64,000 bases of DNA from Aestuariibaculum sp. M13 (GCF_024723255.1 NZ_JANIAC010000006.1:1-64000); one strand, 5' to 3'. Shown: positions 1 through 10,906, numbered from the stretch's first letter. Program-made: numbers and translations. The notes: a model not told the origin generated them from the sequence alone.

Positions 1-16
1 CAACAACCTAAAATTT

Positions 17-122
<106 letters not shown>

Positions 123-127
123 TTTTG

Positions 128-162
128 ATCCTCAGTCTTATAGAATAGACTGAGGATTTTTT
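128..162 (+). terminator. Rho-independent terminator of the rRNA operon
   Basis: The arms ATCCTCAGTCT and AGACTGAGGAT form a near-perfect stem followed by a run of six T. It lies directly behind the 5S gene and should end the rRNA transcript. The tRNA that follows therefore probably has its own promoter, or is read by leak-through. Confidence 0.85.
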
Positions 163-203
163 ATTATATGCCTTGTGTAATGACAGATATGCAAGCTATG
201 AAA

Positions 204-276
204 GACTAGGTAGCTCAGCTGGTAGAGCATAACACTTTTAATGTTAGGGTCCTGGGTTCGAACCCCAGCCTGGTCA
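204..276 (+). tRNA. tRNA-Lys (anticodon TTT)
   Basis: A full cloverleaf can be folded. The acceptor stem is GACTAGG with CCTGGTC. The D arm contains AGCTCAGCTGGTAGAGC. The anticodon stem is TAACA/TGTTA with loop CTTTTAA, giving anticodon TTT. The T arm is CTGGG-TTCGAAC-CCCAG and the discriminator is A. CCA is not encoded, so it must be added after transcription. Confidence 0.95.
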
Positions 277-292
277 CAAAACTTCAAATAAC

Positions 293-326
293 AAAAGCCT
301 TTATCATTATCGATAAAGGCTTTTTT
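293..326 (+). terminator. Terminator behind tRNA-Lys
   Basis: AAAAGCCTTTATC pairs with GATAAAGGCTTTT across a short loop and runs into six T. It sits 16 bases after the tRNA. Confidence 0.85.
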
Positions 327-434
327 GTTTAGTATACGTTCACTACCGGAGAGTTATTTTAAAGGCTTTACACGACGCTTTTATTGGTTTTGGATACTAT
401 TTATATCAAATGCAATACCAGACGGTTTAAGTCA

Positions 435-466
435 TAAAAAAAGCGCTCATAATTAAATGAACGCTT
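435..466 (-). terminator. Terminator of the sulP-carbonic anhydrase transcript
   Basis: On the minus strand AAGCGTTCAT pairs with ATGAGCGCTT (one mismatch) and is followed by seven T. It starts 27 bases beyond the carbonic anhydrase stop codon. Confidence 0.8.
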
Positions 467-492
467 GAGGGTATTTTAATATGATATTTAAT

Positions 493-1122
493 TTACTCAT
501 TAAATGTTACTTCGCCTGTATTAATGTCGTACATGGCACCAACAATCATAATCTCTCCTTTCTGTTCCATTTCGTTTAAAACTTCACTTTCTTTACGTAT
601 TCTGTCGATAGTAAGTAAAACGTTTTTCTGAGCTACATTATCAACAAACTCTGAGTTTTTTGAGTTTCTTAAGCTTGGGTCTGATGGTTCTGTTACTTCT
701 TCAACCGCAGGTTTAATTTTTGAAAGCATTGCTGTTAAGTTCCCTAATTTAGCATCGTCGCAAGCACCTTTTACTGCGCCGCAGCTGGTATGACCTAAAA
801 CAACAATAAGTTTGGTTCCTGCTAGTTTACAAGCAAATTCCATGCTTCCTAAAATGTCTTCGTTAACAAAGTTTCCTGCTATACGAACACTAAAAATATC
901 TCCAAGACCTTGGTCGAAAACCAATTCGGCAGATACTCTAGAATCTATACAACTTAAAATGGTAGCGAAAGGAAATTGTCCATCACTGGTATCGTTTACT
1001 TGTTCTAAAAGGTTTCGGTTTGCTTTAAGGTTTTGTTGGAATCTTAGGTTTCCTTCTTTTAGGAATTGTAATGACTTTTTAGGAGTCATTGTTGCTTGGG
1101 TTTCTCTAGTATGTGCTTTCAT
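493..1122 (-). CDS. Beta-class carbonic anhydrase
   Basis: This zinc enzyme interconverts CO2 and bicarbonate, probably in the cytoplasm since no signal peptide is seen. The 209 residues show the beta-class signature. The ligand Cys58 lies in the CxDSR motif with the Asp60-Arg62 catalytic dyad. The second motif, GHTSCGAVKGA, supplies His111 and Cys114. The length is typical of the class. ATG codons at residues 1 and 12 are both possible starts. It lies 131 bases downstream of a SulP permease on the same strand and ends in a clear terminator, so the pair probably forms a bicarbonate uptake and hydration unit. An own promoter in the 131-base gap is possible but not convincing. Family assignment is firm; the physiological role is inferred. 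Confidence 0.95.
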   Translation of the reverse strand: MKAHTRETQATMTPKKSLQFLKEGNLRFQQNLKANRNLLEQVNDTSDGQFPFATILSCIDSRVSAELVFDQGLGDIFSVRIAGNFVNEDILGSMEFACKLAGTKLIVVLGHTSCGAVKGACDDAKLGNLTAMLSKIKPAVEEVTEPSDPSLRNSKNSEFVDNVAQKNVLLTIDRIRKESEVLNEMEQKGEIMIVGAMYDINTGEVTFNE

Positions 1123-1253
1123 AGTATTTTAAACGTTTAAGTAATATGTTGTTTTCAAGCAAATAATATTAGCTTTGAAATTGATGTTGTAATTGAAAAT
1201 GTTATAATAAACGGGCCAAATTTAAGATTTTATCTTTGTTTAGGCAATTGGAT

Positions 1254-2846
1254 CTAACTTAGGCTTAAATCAGATTTTGGCCTTTCGTTAAAGAATTGAA
1301 TAAAGCTTTCAGGGTTATGAACAGTACCACGTTTAGAAACCAGTTTGATATCTATATGACGTTCTTTGGCCTTAAATAAGAAATCTTCTAGAATTTCTAT
1401 GACATCATTATCCAGATATCGGGTTTTAATTAAATTGATTTCCAAAATAGTATTTATTGGTAAACTGTCTAATTCTTTAAGAATGGCACCTTTGTTAAAG
1501 AAGGTAACCTCTTCTGCTAATGTCATTTTTATTTGGTGTTTGCCATTACTTTTATCTTCAATATGTAGGAAATGTGAGTTTTGATAGCTCTTTAGTAAAA
1601 CGACAACAATACCGACTAAGAGTCCTAAACTAATGCCGACCAATAAATCTGTAAAAACTATACCCAGAACTGTTGTTATAAAAGGAAGCCATTGTTTCCA
1701 ACCTAAGGCGTACATGGTTTTAAATAATGAAGGTTTAGCCAGTTTGTAACCTACAACTAATAGCACGGCTGCTAAAACCGACAAAGGAATCATATTTAAT
1801 AATCTAGGAATTAATATTACCGAAATTAACAGGAAAAAACCATGTAGGATAGTCGATAATTTGCTTTTACCACCAGACTGAACATTGGCAGAACTTCTAA
1901 CAATAACCTGTGTAATTGGTAAACCTCCAATAAGACCGGAAACAATATTTCCTGCACCTTGAGCTAAAAGTTCGCGGTTAGTTGGGGTTACGTTTTTATC
2001 AGGGTCAATTTTATCGGAAGCTTCCACGCATAACAGGGTTTCTAAACTTGCAACCAAAGCCATGGTAAAGGCTACAATCCAGACTTCTGTATTTGTAATT
2101 GCAGAAAAATTTGGAAAGCTGAACTGATTAAAAAAAGACGTTGTGTCTTCCGGAACTGGAACACTTACCAGGTGTTTATCAAGAATTGAGATACTATCTG
2201 AGCTTGAAGTAAGAATAACATAAATTATACCAACAACAACAGCTACTAATGGGCCTTGAATAACCTGAAAGAATTTTGCTTTTTTAGATAAAACTTTGTC
2301 CCAAAACAGAATAATTGCCAATCCAATAAACCCTACAATCATTGAGCCTAAAGTAATATTGTCTACAATGTGTAGAATAGCAGAGAAAGTGTTCTCTCCT
2401 GATGCTTCAATAAAGCTATCGGCACCTTCAGGTTCGGCATCGTATCCAAAAAAGTGTGGAATTTGTTTTAAAATAATGATGATACCAATACCGGTAAGCA
2501 TACCTTTAATAACCGAAGAAGGGAAATAGTATCCAATAACTCCCGCTTTTAAAACGCCAAATACAATTTGAATGATTCCGGCAATAACAACGGCAACCAA
2601 AAAGTTTTGGTAGCCACCAAGAGAGCCAATTGCAGTCAATACTATGGCTGCTAAACCGGCAGCGGGACCACTAACGCCAATTTTAGATCCACTAAGACCT
2701 CCTACAACAATTCCACCAATTATACCGGCAATTAATCCGGAGAATAACGGCGCACCACTGGCTAAAGCAATACCTAAACAAAGAGGTAATGCAACAAAGA
2801 ATACTACGATACTTGCAGGCAAGTCGTTTTTTAAAGTTTTAAACAT
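1254..2846 (-). CDS. SulP family anion permease (possible bicarbonate transporter)
   Basis: This is an inner-membrane anion transporter of the SulP/SLC26 family. About 530 residues hold many hydrophobic helices through roughly residue 410, then a cytoplasmic STAS-like domain to the end. The early stretch LPASIVVFFVALPLCLGIAL and the following glycine-rich segment are typical of the family. The longest open frame starts with TTG at 2867; the ATG at 2846 (MFKTLKNDLPAS) matches the usual family start and was chosen. The next gene on the same strand is a beta-carbonic anhydrase. That pairing suggests bicarbonate rather than sulfate as substrate, because SulP members linked to carbonic anhydrase are thought to move bicarbonate. 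Substrate cannot be read from the sequence. Sulfate or another anion remains possible. Confidence 0.9.
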   Translation of the reverse strand: MFKTLKNDLPASIVVFFVALPLCLGIALASGAPLFSGLIAGIIGGIVVGGLSGSKIGVSGPAAGLAAIVLTAIGSLGGYQNFLVAVVIAGIIQIVFGVLKAGVIGYYFPSSVIKGMLTGIGIIIILKQIPHFFGYDAEPEGADSFIEASGENTFSAILHIVDNITLGSMIVGFIGLAIILFWDKVLSKKAKFFQVIQGPLVAVVVGIIYVILTSSSDSISILDKHLVSVPVPEDTTSFFNQFSFPNFSAITNTEVWIVAFTMALVASLETLLCVEASDKIDPDKNVTPTNRELLAQGAGNIVSGLIGGLPITQVIVRSSANVQSGGKSKLSTILHGFFLLISVILIPRLLNMIPLSVLAAVLLVVGYKLAKPSLFKTMYALGWKQWLPFITTVLGIVFTDLLVGISLGLLVGIVVVLLKSYQNSHFLHIEDKSNGKHQIKMTLAEEVTFFNKGAILKELDSLPINTILEINLIKTRYLDNDVIEILEDFLFKAKERHIDIKLVSKRGTVHNPESFIQFFNERPKSDLSLS

Positions 2847-2928
2847 ATCATTAATAATTTTTTCCAACTGTTAAGAAGGAATATGTTAATATTTACAATA
2901 AAGGTAGAGTTCAAGAACTCTTATAAGA

Positions 2929-3225
2929 TTATGATAAGTATTGTTCGGGAGGTGGTGAAACCAAATTTAAATGTGGTTTCGGATAGGTTTTAAAACGATA
3001 GGTATAAAACTGAAAGTTATTAATTGAAAAGTTTGTTAAACCTTCATGTGTTTGTAATGAGAAGGGAGAAACTAAACTTTTACATTTACCATTTTCTTCT
3101 TCTTCTGCCATAGAATAAAAAATAGAAGTATCAATAGAATCGTCCAGAACAGCAATTACCGATGGCGCTGTAATTAACGCCATGAAAATTGTAGTAAGAC
3201 ATATTGCTATTGCTCTTTTAAACAT
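2929..3225 (-). CDS. Small exported protein of unknown function
   Basis: I do not recognise this family. The 98 residues begin with a positively charged, then hydrophobic segment (about residues 4-25) that could be a signal peptide or a membrane anchor. An acidic patch (AEEEEN) follows near residue 40. The C-terminal half is rich in aromatic and proline residues and ends in PPPEQYLS. It lies 82 bases upstream of the SulP gene on the same strand and could share its transcript. Its reading frame is open over the whole length, has an ATG start, and shows codon use like its neighbours, so it is probably a real gene. No function is proposed. Confidence 0.6.
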   Translation of the reverse strand: MFKRAIAICLTTIFMALITAPSVIAVLDDSIDTSIFYSMAEEEENGKCKSLVSPFSLQTHEGLTNFSINNFQFYTYRFKTYPKPHLNLVSPPPEQYLS

Positions 3226-3362
3226 CTAAATACAGTTGTTTAAAACAAATATAACATTCTATGCTATTTTTTAAGTTAATTATTTTTAAAAATGAACTAA
3301 AAGGGAGGTATTTTTTAAAATTTGAAAATAAACGATATTAAAAATTGAGGAGGTAATAATTA

Positions 3363-3396
3363 AAAACCCTCTCACAATTATCTGTAAGAGGGTTTT
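3363..3396 (-). terminator. Terminator of the gltBD operon
   Basis: AAAACCCTCT pairs with AGAGGGTTTT around a short loop. On the minus strand it ends in a T-rich tail 23 bases after the gltD stop. It may also work on the plus strand, where the tail is TTTTG. Confidence 0.8.
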
Positions 3397-3419
3397 GTTA
3401 ATTTTTAAATTATTGATAA

Positions 3420-4883
3420 TTAAAGAGCTACTAAATCTCCAGAGGCATCTTTAGTAGGTAAATCTGACTTACCCATTAAATAAATATCAACTTGTCTTGC
3501 GGCTTCTCTACCTTCAGAAATGGCCCAAACTATTAATGATTGTCCGCGACGCATATCACCGGCAGTAAATATATTTGGGATATTTGTCTGGTATTTACCA
3601 TATTCTGCTTTGTAGTTAGAACGGGCATCGGTTTCAATGCCTAATTTTTGAGCTATTGTTGCCTCAGGACCTGTAAATCCAAGTGCTAATAAGGCTAAGT
3701 CACATGGCCAGGTTTTCTCGGTGCCTGCAATTTCTATTAATTGTGGGCGCTCTCCCGGAACCATTTTCCATTCAACATTAACCGTTTTTAACGCGATTAA
3801 TTTACCATTTTCATCTTTAACGAATTCTTTGGTGTTAATTAACCAGTTACGTTCAACACCTTCTTCGTGAGAAGACGATGTTTTTAACTGTAAAGGCCAG
3901 AAAGGCCAAGGCGTTGTTGGAGAACGGTGTCCTGGTGGTTTCGGCATAATCTCGAAGTTTACAACCGATTTTGCTCCATGACGGTTAGACGTACCAATAC
4001 AATCTGACCCGGTATCTCCACCACCAATAACAATAACATCCTTACCTGTAGCTAATACCTGATCTTTAACTTCTTTACCAAAAACTACTTTAGTTTGTTG
4101 TGTTAAGAAATCCATAGCTTGAACTACACCATCGGCGTCAATGCCAGGAGTTGGTAAGCTGCGTCTTTCGGTAGCACCACCACAAAGCACAACGGCATCA
4201 AATTCGTGAAGTTTTTCAACGTCGTAGTTTACACCAACATTGACATTGGTTTTAAACGTAATCCCTTCAGCTTTTAAGATCGCTAAACGACGATCGATGA
4301 TTTCTTTCTCTAATTTAAAGTTAGGAATACCATAACGTAATAAACCTCCAACTTCATCATCACGCTCAAAAACAGTTACGGTATGACCAGCTCTGTTTAA
4401 TTGTTGAGCAGTTGCCAAACCAGCAGGACCAGATCCTACAACGGCAACTGTTTTACCAGTTCTTGTTTTAGGTGGCTGCGGTTTAATCCATCCCTCTTTA
4501 AAGGCGCGTTCAACGATGTTTTTTTCAATGTTTTCAATTGAAATCGGATCTTCAATAATACCTAATACACATGCTTTTTCACACGGAGCAGGGCATAAAC
4601 GACCTGTAAACTCAGGGAAATTATTGGTTGAGTGTAATAACCAAGAGGCTTTTTGCCACTCACCTTGGTGTACCATATGGTTGAAATCCGGAATTAAGTT
4701 ACCAAGCGGACAGCCACTGTGGCAAAACGGTATTCCACAATCCATACAACGAGAACCTTGTTTTGTGATTTCGACGTCGCTTAACGGAACTGTAAATTCT
4801 TTATAGTGTTGTACACGGTCTTTTACAGGCGTGTAACCTTCATCTTGTCTTTCAAATTCTTTAAATCCTGTTACTTTTCCCAT
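3420..4883 (-). CDS. gltD: Glutamate synthase, small (NAD(P)H) subunit
   Basis: The beta subunit of GOGAT takes electrons from NAD(P)H through FAD and passes them by iron-sulfur clusters to the large subunit, where glutamine and 2-oxoglutarate become two glutamates. The N-terminal region has the two cysteine groups expected for 4Fe-4S clusters: Cys46, 49, 54 and 58, then Cys97, 101 and 105. A dinucleotide-binding GSGPAGLATA motif lies near residue 150 and a second, GGGDTGSDC, near residue 285. The length (487) is standard. It starts five bases behind the gltB stop, so the two are one operon, and a terminator follows. Cytoplasmic. Very secure. Confidence 0.97.
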   Translation of the reverse strand: MGKVTGFKEFERQDEGYTPVKDRVQHYKEFTVPLSDVEITKQGSRCMDCGIPFCHSGCPLGNLIPDFNHMVHQGEWQKASWLLHSTNNFPEFTGRLCPAPCEKACVLGIIEDPISIENIEKNIVERAFKEGWIKPQPPKTRTGKTVAVVGSGPAGLATAQQLNRAGHTVTVFERDDEVGGLLRYGIPNFKLEKEIIDRRLAILKAEGITFKTNVNVGVNYDVEKLHEFDAVVLCGGATERRSLPTPGIDADGVVQAMDFLTQQTKVVFGKEVKDQVLATGKDVIVIGGGDTGSDCIGTSNRHGAKSVVNFEIMPKPPGHRSPTTPWPFWPLQLKTSSSHEEGVERNWLINTKEFVKDENGKLIALKTVNVEWKMVPGERPQLIEIAGTEKTWPCDLALLALGFTGPEATIAQKLGIETDARSNYKAEYGKYQTNIPNIFTAGDMRRGQSLIVWAISEGREAARQVDIYLMGKSDLPTKDASGDLVAL

Positions 4884-4888
4884 GACAA

Positions 4889-7800
4889 TTATGCTATTTC
4901 TAATTCTTCTACCATTTGTTCTTCAGTCTCTAAACGCTTAAGTGCACGTTTGTATTCGGTTGGCATCACTTTTACAAAGTTTGCTAAGCTGTTTTCCCAG
5001 TCTTCAAGCAGTGTTTTTCCTTTGTTACTATCTGTATAAGCCACGTGTTTTTGAATCATTGATTTTAAATCGTTAGCATCTTCAGCAGATAACTCTTCGA
5101 ATTCAATAGTCTCCGTGTTACATAATCCGTTAGTAAACTTATTTTCTGGGTCGTAAACGTAAGCGATACCACCACTCATACCAGCTGCAAAGTTTCTTCC
5201 TGTTTTACCAAGAACTACCACTTTACCTCCTGTCATGTACTCACAACAGTGGTCTCCAACACCTTCTACAACGGCTTTCGCTCCAGAGTTTCTAACAGCG
5301 AAACGTTCTCCGGCAATACCGTTAATGTAAGCTTCACCTTCAATAGCTCCGAATAAACAAACGTTTCCTACGATGATGTTGTTTTCAGCAATAAAGTCGG
5401 CTTTGGCAGGTTTCTTAACAATTAATTTCGCTCCGGATAATCCTTTTCCTAAGTAATCGTTCGTATTTCCTTCTAGTTTGAAAGTTAAACCATGAGCACC
5501 AAATCCTCCGAAACTTTGTCCTGCCGATCCTGTAAAACTGATGTTTAAGGTGTCTTCAGGTAACCCTAAGTGCCCGTATATTTTAGAGATTTCATTACTT
5601 ACAATAGCACCAACCGTACGATCTGTATTGTGGATTGGGTAAGCTAAATCCATTTTCTCTTTTCTATATAAAGCGCGGTGAGAATCTTTTAAGATCGTGA
5701 AATCTAAAACTTCATCTAAATTGTGATCTTGTTTTTCAGTATTTCTTACGGTCATTTTGCTGTATGCTTCCGGTCTGTGAAGAATAGCAGATAAATCTAA
5801 ACCTTTTGCTTTATAGTGTGTAATCGCTTTATTGGCGTTGATTTTATGTGTTTGACCAACCATTTCAGCAAGTGTTCTAAATCCTAACTGAGCCATGATG
5901 CCTCTTAACTCTTCAGCAACATAATAGAAGAAGTTAATAACGTGCTCAGGCGTACCTTTAAAGTTTTTACGTAATTCTTTGTCTTGAGTTGCAATACCTA
6001 CAGGACATGTATTTAAGTGACATTTACGCATCATGATACATCCTGAAGCTACTAACGGTGCAGTTGCAAATCCAAACTCTTCAGCTCCTAATAAGGCAGC
6101 GATAGCTACGTCACGTCCTGTTTTTAATTGTCCGTCGCACTCTACAACAATACGGCTACGTAAGTTGTTAAGTACTAAAGTCTGTTGTGCCTCAGCTAAA
6201 CCAAGCTCCCAAGGTAAACCTGCATGTTTTAAAGAGGTTAGTGGGGAAGCTCCAGTACCACCGTCATATCCTGAAATTAATACCACATCAGCTTTGGCTT
6301 TTGCTACACCGGCAGCGATAGTACCTACACCAACTTCTGATACTAATTTCACGTTAATACGCGCTTCACGGTTTGCATTTTTCAAGTCGAAAATAAGCTG
6401 AGCTAAATCTTCAATAGAGTAAATATCGTGGTGAGGCGGTGGTGAAATTAATCCAACAAAAGGTGTTGAGTTACGGGCAGAAGCAATCCAAGGTAAAACT
6501 TTTTCACCAGGAAGCTGTCCACCTTCTCCAGGTTTCGCACCTTGGGCCATTTTAATTTGAATCTCTCTTGCATTGGTTAAGTAGTGCGATGTTACACCGA
6601 AACGTCCAGAAGCTACCTGCTTGATGGCCGAGTTACGGCTATCACCGTTTACATCTGGATGGAATCGACGTCTGTCTTCTCCACCTTCACCAGAGTTCGA
6701 CTTACCACCAATACGGTTCATTGCAATGGCTAAGTTTTCGTGTGCTTCACGAGAAATCGACCCATAAGACATCGCTCCGGTTTTGAAACGTTTTACAATG
6801 TCTGTCCATGGTTCTACTTCTTCAAGTGGAATTGGATCTAAATTATCGAATTCGAATAATCCACGAATAGTCATTAAGTTTTCAGCCTGATCGTTTACAG
6901 CCTGAGCGTAAACATCGTAGCTTTTCTGATCGCTTAAACGAACAGCTTGTTGTAATTTAGAAACGGTAGTCGGGTTAAACATGTGGCGTTCACCATTACG
7001 TCTCCAACGATAATCGCCTCCAATATTTAAACCTAATTTCTTATCGATTAAGTTATCAGGGTAAGCTTGCTTGTAACGTTCGTTAATTTCTTTTTCAATT
7101 TCGTAAAGTCCGATACCTTCAATTCTTGAAGCAGTGTATGGGAAATATTTTTCAACAAATTGTGAGTTGAAACCAACAATTTCGAAAATTTGAGAACCTC
7201 TGTACGAGTGTAATGTAGAGATTCCAATTTTGTTCATAATTTTTAGAAGTCCTTTGCCGATAGCTTTATTGAAGTTAGTCACAGCTTTATCTTCATCCAT
7301 GCCTTCAATGAAACCTTCTTTCACCTGCATTCTAATGATTTCGTTAACCATGTACGGGTTAATGGCACTGGCTCCGTAACCGAATAAGGTTGCGAAATGA
7401 TGCGGTTCGCGAGGTTCTGCAGATTCGATGATGATATCGAAGTACGAACGCTTACGTAAACGGTTCATCTGGTGGTTAACATAAGAACATGCTAATAAAG
7501 CAGGAATAGGAGCGAAGTCTTTGTTAACACCACGATCTGATAAGATGATGATGTTTGTGCCACGTTCCAAGGCTTTAGTAACCTGTACAATAATATCTTC
7601 TAAAGCATTTTCTAAACCATTAAGTCCTTGACTTTTTGGGTAAAGCATGTGAATAGTTTCTGCCTTGAATCCTTCAACAGAAATGGTTCTTATTTTTTCT
7701 AAATCGGCATTAGAAATCACCGGATTTTGAATACGTAACTTTCTACATTGTCTTTCGGTAATGCTAAAAATATTACGGTCTTTACCTAAGTTTAGAGCTA

Positions 7801-9403
7801 TATCGGTTACAATTTCTTCACGAATACCATCTAATGGCGGATTGGTTACCTGCGCGAATAATTGTTTAAAGTAATTTGAAATAAGTTGAGGTCGGTCTGA
7901 CAACACTGCTAATGGCGTATCGATACCCATAGACCCTAAGGCTTCTTTGCCGTCAATGGCCATAGGGGTAATAACCTCTTGTATGTCTTCGAACGTGTAA
8001 TTGAATAAACGTTGTCTTGTTTTAATGTCTATTGTCTCAATCGGACAGGTTTCGTTGGTATAGGCTACATCTCTTAAATGTAGTCTGGTTTTGTTTAACC
8101 ATTCCTGGTAAGGACGTTCAGAAACCACCTTATTTTTAATTTCTTCGTCACTAACAATGCGGCCTTCGTTCATATCTACCAGGAACATTTTTCCTGGTTC
8201 TAAACGACCGTGTTCTTTAATATCGTCTGGTTCGATATCTACAACACCAACTTCAGAAGACATGATTAATTTTCCACTTTTAGTTACGGTGTAACGCGAT
8301 GGTCTTAATCCGTTACGATCAAGAAGGGCTCCAATATAATCACCATCGGTAAATGGTACAGAAGCAGGGCCATCCCATGGTTCCATAATACAAGCATTGT
8401 ATTCGTAAAATGCTTTACGCTCTGGCGACATGGTTTTGTGTTTTTCCCAGGCTTCAGGAATCATCATCATCATAATTTCTGGCAATGATCTTCCGGTATG
8501 TGTTAATAATTCAACAACCATATCCATAGAGGCAGAATCTGACTTTCCTGGTAATATGATTGGGAATAATTTATCAATTTGAGGTCCGAAGACTTCACTC
8601 TTCATAATTTCCTCACGAACACGCATTCTACTTACGTTTCCACGAAGGGTGTTGATTTCACCATTTTGACACATGAAGCGGAATGGCTGAGCCAGTTCCC
8701 ATGTTGGCATGGTGTTGGTTGAGAAACGCTGGTGTACCAAAGCCAGACGGGTTACTAAATCGATTTGTTGTAAATCGGTGTAGTATGGTCCGATATCTTC
8801 AGGCATGATAATACCTTTATATATCAATGTTGTTGTTGATAAACTTGGTACATAAAAATAGCCGCTTTCAGAAATTTTTGATGTTCTAATCGTGTGCTCG
8901 GTAATTTTACGAGCAGCATATAGTTTAGCTTTAAAAGTATCTTCCGAAATCTCTTCGGTTTTACCTACAAATAACTGTTCAATAGTAGGTTCAGACGCTA
9001 ATGCGATTTCACCTAATTGAGACGAATCTACAGGTACTTTACGCCATCCTAAAATAGAAAGCCCCTGAGCTTTTATTTCCTTCTCGAAAATATCTTTACA
9101 GAATTTATATTGGTTGGTGTTTTTTGGTAAAAAAACCATACCTACGGCATACTCTCTTTGTTCTGGTAAACTAAAGCTGCATACACGCTTAAAATAATCA
9201 TGAGGAATATCAATCAATAAACCGGCACCATCACCAGTTTTTCCATCGGCACTAACGCCTCCCCTATGTTCTAGTTTTACAAGAATTTCTAATGCATCGT
9301 GTATGATTTGATTTGTCTTCTCACCGTTAAGATTACAAATAAAACCAGCACCACAATTTTCATGTTCAAACTCAGGTAAATACATTCCTTGTTTCTTCAG
9401 CAT
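4889..9403 (-). CDS. gltB: Glutamate synthase, large subunit
   Basis: The alpha subunit of GOGAT hydrolyses glutamine in an N-terminal Ntn-type amidotransferase domain and channels ammonia to an FMN-containing TIM barrel. About 1504 residues is the full family length. With the ATG at 9403 the nucleophile Cys sits at residue 17 in ENCGAGF, so a short propeptide must be removed to expose it. An upstream TTG at 9412 is less likely. The FMN barrel includes GEGGEDRRR and [13 protein letters not shown]. The 3Fe-4S ligands lie in [15 protein letters not shown] near residue 1122-1133. The C-terminal beta-helix domain is glycine rich. It is divergent from the barrel protein and Amt genes, sharing a 464-base promoter region, which fits joint nitrogen control. 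Confidence 0.97.
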   Translation of the reverse strand: MLKKQGMYLPEFEHENCGAGFICNLNGEKTNQIIHDALEILVKLEHRGGVSADGKTGDGAGLLIDIPHDYFKRVCSFSLPEQREYAVGMVFLPKNTNQYKFCKDIFEKEIKAQGLSILGWRKVPVDSSQLGEIALASEPTIEQLFVGKTEEISEDTFKAKLYAARKITEHTIRTSKISESGYFYVPSLSTTTLIYKGIIMPEDIGPYYTDLQQIDLVTRLALVHQRFSTNTMPTWELAQPFRFMCQNGEINTLRGNVSRMRVREEIMKSEVFGPQIDKLFPIILPGKSDSASMDMVVELLTHTGRSLPEIMMMMIPEAWEKHKTMSPERKAFYEYNACIMEPWDGPASVPFTDGDYIGALLDRNGLRPSRYTVTKSGKLIMSSEVGVVDIEPDDIKEHGRLEPGKMFLVDMNEGRIVSDEEIKNKVVSERPYQEWLNKTRLHLRDVAYTNETCPIETIDIKTRQRLFNYTFEDIQEVITPMAIDGKEALGSMGIDTPLAVLSDRPQLISNYFKQLFAQVTNPPLDGIREEIVTDIALNLGKDRNIFSITERQCRKLRIQNPVISNADLEKIRTISVEGFKAETIHMLYPKSQGLNGLENALEDIIVQVTKALERGTNIIILSDRGVNKDFAPIPALLACSYVNHQMNRLRKRSYFDIIIESAEPREPHHFATLFGYGASAINPYMVNEIIRMQVKEGFIEGMDEDKAVTNFNKAIGKGLLKIMNKIGISTLHSYRGSQIFEIVGFNSQFVEKYFPYTASRIEGIGLYEIEKEINERYKQAYPDNLIDKKLGLNIGGDYRWRRNGERHMFNPTTVSKLQQAVRLSDQKSYDVYAQAVNDQAENLMTIRGLFEFDNLDPIPLEEVEPWTDIVKRFKTGAMSYGSISREAHENLAIAMNRIGGKSNSGEGGEDRRRFHPDVNGDSRNSAIKQVASGRFGVTSHYLTNAREIQIKMAQGAKPGEGGQLPGEKVLPWIASARNSTPFVGLISPPPHHDIYSIEDLAQLIFDLKNANREARINVKLVSEVGVGTIAAGVAKAKADVVLISGYDGGTGASPLTSLKHAGLPWELGLAEAQQTLVLNNLRSRIVVECDGQLKTGRDVAIAALLGAEEFGFATAPLVASGCIMMRKCHLNTCPVGIATQDKELRKNFKGTPEHVINFFYYVAEELRGIMAQLGFRTLAEMVGQTHKINANKAITHYKAKGLDLSAILHRPEAYSKMTVRNTEKQDHNLDEVLDFTILKDSHRALYRKEKMDLAYPIHNTDRTVGAIVSNEISKIYGHLGLPEDTLNISFTGSAGQSFGGFGAHGLTFKLEGNTNDYLGKGLSGAKLIVKKPAKADFIAENNIIVGNVCLFGAIEGEAYINGIAGERFAVRNSGAKAVVEGVGDHCCEYMTGGKVVVLGKTGRNFAAGMSGGIAYVYDPENKFTNGLCNTETIEFEELSAEDANDLKSMIQKHVAYTDSNKGKTLLEDWENSLANFVKVMPTEYKRALKRLETEEQMVEELEIA

Positions 9404-9867
9404 AATCAACAAATTTTGGTTTTGAAAAGTGACTTAATAAGCGAATATATGTATAGATTTTAAATAAAAATAATGACGATTTCATTATTTCGATATTAGG
9501 AGAGAAGTGAAGATAAAAATAATTATATGTTAATAAATACCTAAATTTTTAATAAATACTCAAAGTGTTATTATCAGTGTTTAATTGAGATAACTGAAAT
9601 TATTTTAATGAATATTTCAATAAATAGAATTTAACGCATTAAAAAACATTAAATATTGATGATAATTCAATATGTCGAGTTGTTAAAATTCAAAAAAATC
9701 AAAAAAATAAAACAGTACCCTTAAAAAAAAAGGGATAAAATTAGAATATCTATAAAAGTTTAAGTTGTACCCCTATTTTTTATGGGGGTTAAGTTTTTTT
9801 AACATAAGTTTACGACGTTCTTAAGGAAAAATTAACCAAAAAACATTAATAACTTAAATTAAACATT
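9404..9867. promoter_or_regulatory. Divergent promoter region between gltB and the Amt-linked barrel gene
   Basis: This 464-base gap holds no gene. It is extremely AT-rich apart from two islands of inverted CCC/GGG. The first has arms CCCTT and AAGGG at 9718-9735. The second has arms ACCCC and GGGGGT at 9769-9789. Both are preceded by GTACC. A -7-like element TAAGTTTA lies at 9805-9812 for the plus-strand gene, so the second palindrome covers its -33 region. On the minus strand a degenerate -7 (TATATTCG) lies near the gltB start. The palindromes are seen directly; a nitrogen regulator binding them is inference. Confidence 0.5.
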
Positions 9868-10869
9868 ATGAAAAAACTACTTACTCTTTCAATGCTTTTT
9901 GCAGCTACGACACTGTTTGCTCAGGAGGACAAAAAACCTGCTTTGTCTATTTCAGGTAGCGTAGATGCTTACTACCAAACTTATTTGACAGCTTCAGACA
10001 ATATGGGACAATCGTTTGGAACAGCTTTCGCAGGTCAGTCTGGTTTTGCATTAGGTATGGGAAATTTAATAGCTAGCTACGAAGGTGAAAAAGTAGGAGC
10101 TGTTCTTGACTTAGTTACCGGGCCTAGAGGAGCTGGTGCTACATTTAATACTGATATCGTAGACGGTATCGTTAACCAGGCGTATGTATACTGGAATGTA
10201 TCTGAAAGTACAACGTTAACATTTGGTAGATGGAATACGTTTTTAGGATACGAGGTTATCGCTCCAGCGGCAAACTTTAACTACAGCTGTTCTTACTTAT
10301 TTTCAAATGGGCCTTTCTCACATATGGGTTTAAAAGCTGATTTTGCTTTATCTGATGATTTAAGCTTAATGTTAGCTGTAACTAATCCATGGGATACTAA
10401 CGATACATCTTGGACTGGAGAATATGCATTTGGTGCTCAGTTAGGGTATTCAGGTCAGTTCTTAAACTTATATTATGACAGCGGAGAGCACGGAGGTTTA
10501 GGTTTCGAAGTTGATTATACTGGTGGTTTTGATTTATCTGATGCATTTTATTTAGGTATCAATGCTGCGTACAACGATAATGATGGTTCTGGTTTCTACG
10601 GAGCTGCATTATATCCTCAATATGGAATGTCTGATTCTTTTAGCTTAGGGTTAAGAGGTGAGTATTTTGGTTTACATGGTGATGCTAATCCAGATGAAGA
10701 AAGTGTATTAGCTCTTACTTTAACTGGAAGTTATTCAGTTGATAACCTAATCATCAAGCCAGAGATTAGATTAGATTCTTGGACTGATGCTATGCCATAT
10801 GTTGATAGTGATGGTGCTGCAACAGATAACTTAGCTGCTTTTACTCTTGCAGCAATCTATTCATTCTAA
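9868..10869 (+). CDS. Outer-membrane beta-barrel protein linked to ammonium transport
   Basis: This is an exported 333-residue protein with a clear signal peptide (MKKLLTLSMLFAATTLFA-Q). The mature part is made of alternating aromatic/hydrophobic strands with glycine- and aspartate-rich turns, ends in the outer-membrane pattern AAIYSF, and has no cysteine-rich domain. It resembles the OmpL-like porin-2 group of Bacteroidota barrels. It stands directly before amtB and divergent from gltBD, so it may be a porin that admits ammonium or another nitrogen compound, made when nitrogen is scarce. The substrate is inference from neighbours only. A hairpin at 10907-10950 separates it from amtB and could lower or tune readthrough. 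Confidence 0.8.
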   Translation: MKKLLTLSMLFAATTLFAQEDKKPALSISGSVDAYYQTYLTASDNMGQSFGTAFAGQSGFALGMGNLIASYEGEKVGAVLDLVTGPRGAGATFNTDIVDGIVNQAYVYWNVSESTTLTFGRWNTFLGYEVIAPAANFNYSCSYLFSNGPFSHMGLKADFALSDDLSLMLAVTNPWDTNDTSWTGEYAFGAQLGYSGQFLNLYYDSGEHGGLGFEVDYTGGFDLSDAFYLGINAAYNDNDGSGFYGAALYPQYGMSDSFSLGLRGEYFGLHGDANPDEESVLALTLTGSYSVDNLIIKPEIRLDSWTDAMPYVDSDGAATDNLAAFTLAAIYSF

Positions 10870-10906
10870 TATAAAAGCATGCAATAAATTTTAAATAAAC
10901 TATAAT

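Noticed and set aside
812-1132. Plus-strand open frame of 106 codons over the carbonic anhydrase gene
   Set aside because: It is the mirror of a secure gene, has no family likeness and has no promoter.
1231-1238. TATCTTTG, a perfect TAnnTTTG on the plus strand between carbonic anhydrase and sulP
   Set aside because: It would drive only antisense RNA into sulP. One eight-base motif in AT-rich DNA is expected by chance.
6033-6401. Plus-strand open frame of 122 codons inside gltB
   Set aside because: Antisense shadow of a long conserved gene; composition is a reverse-complement artefact rich in Ala, Pro, Ser.
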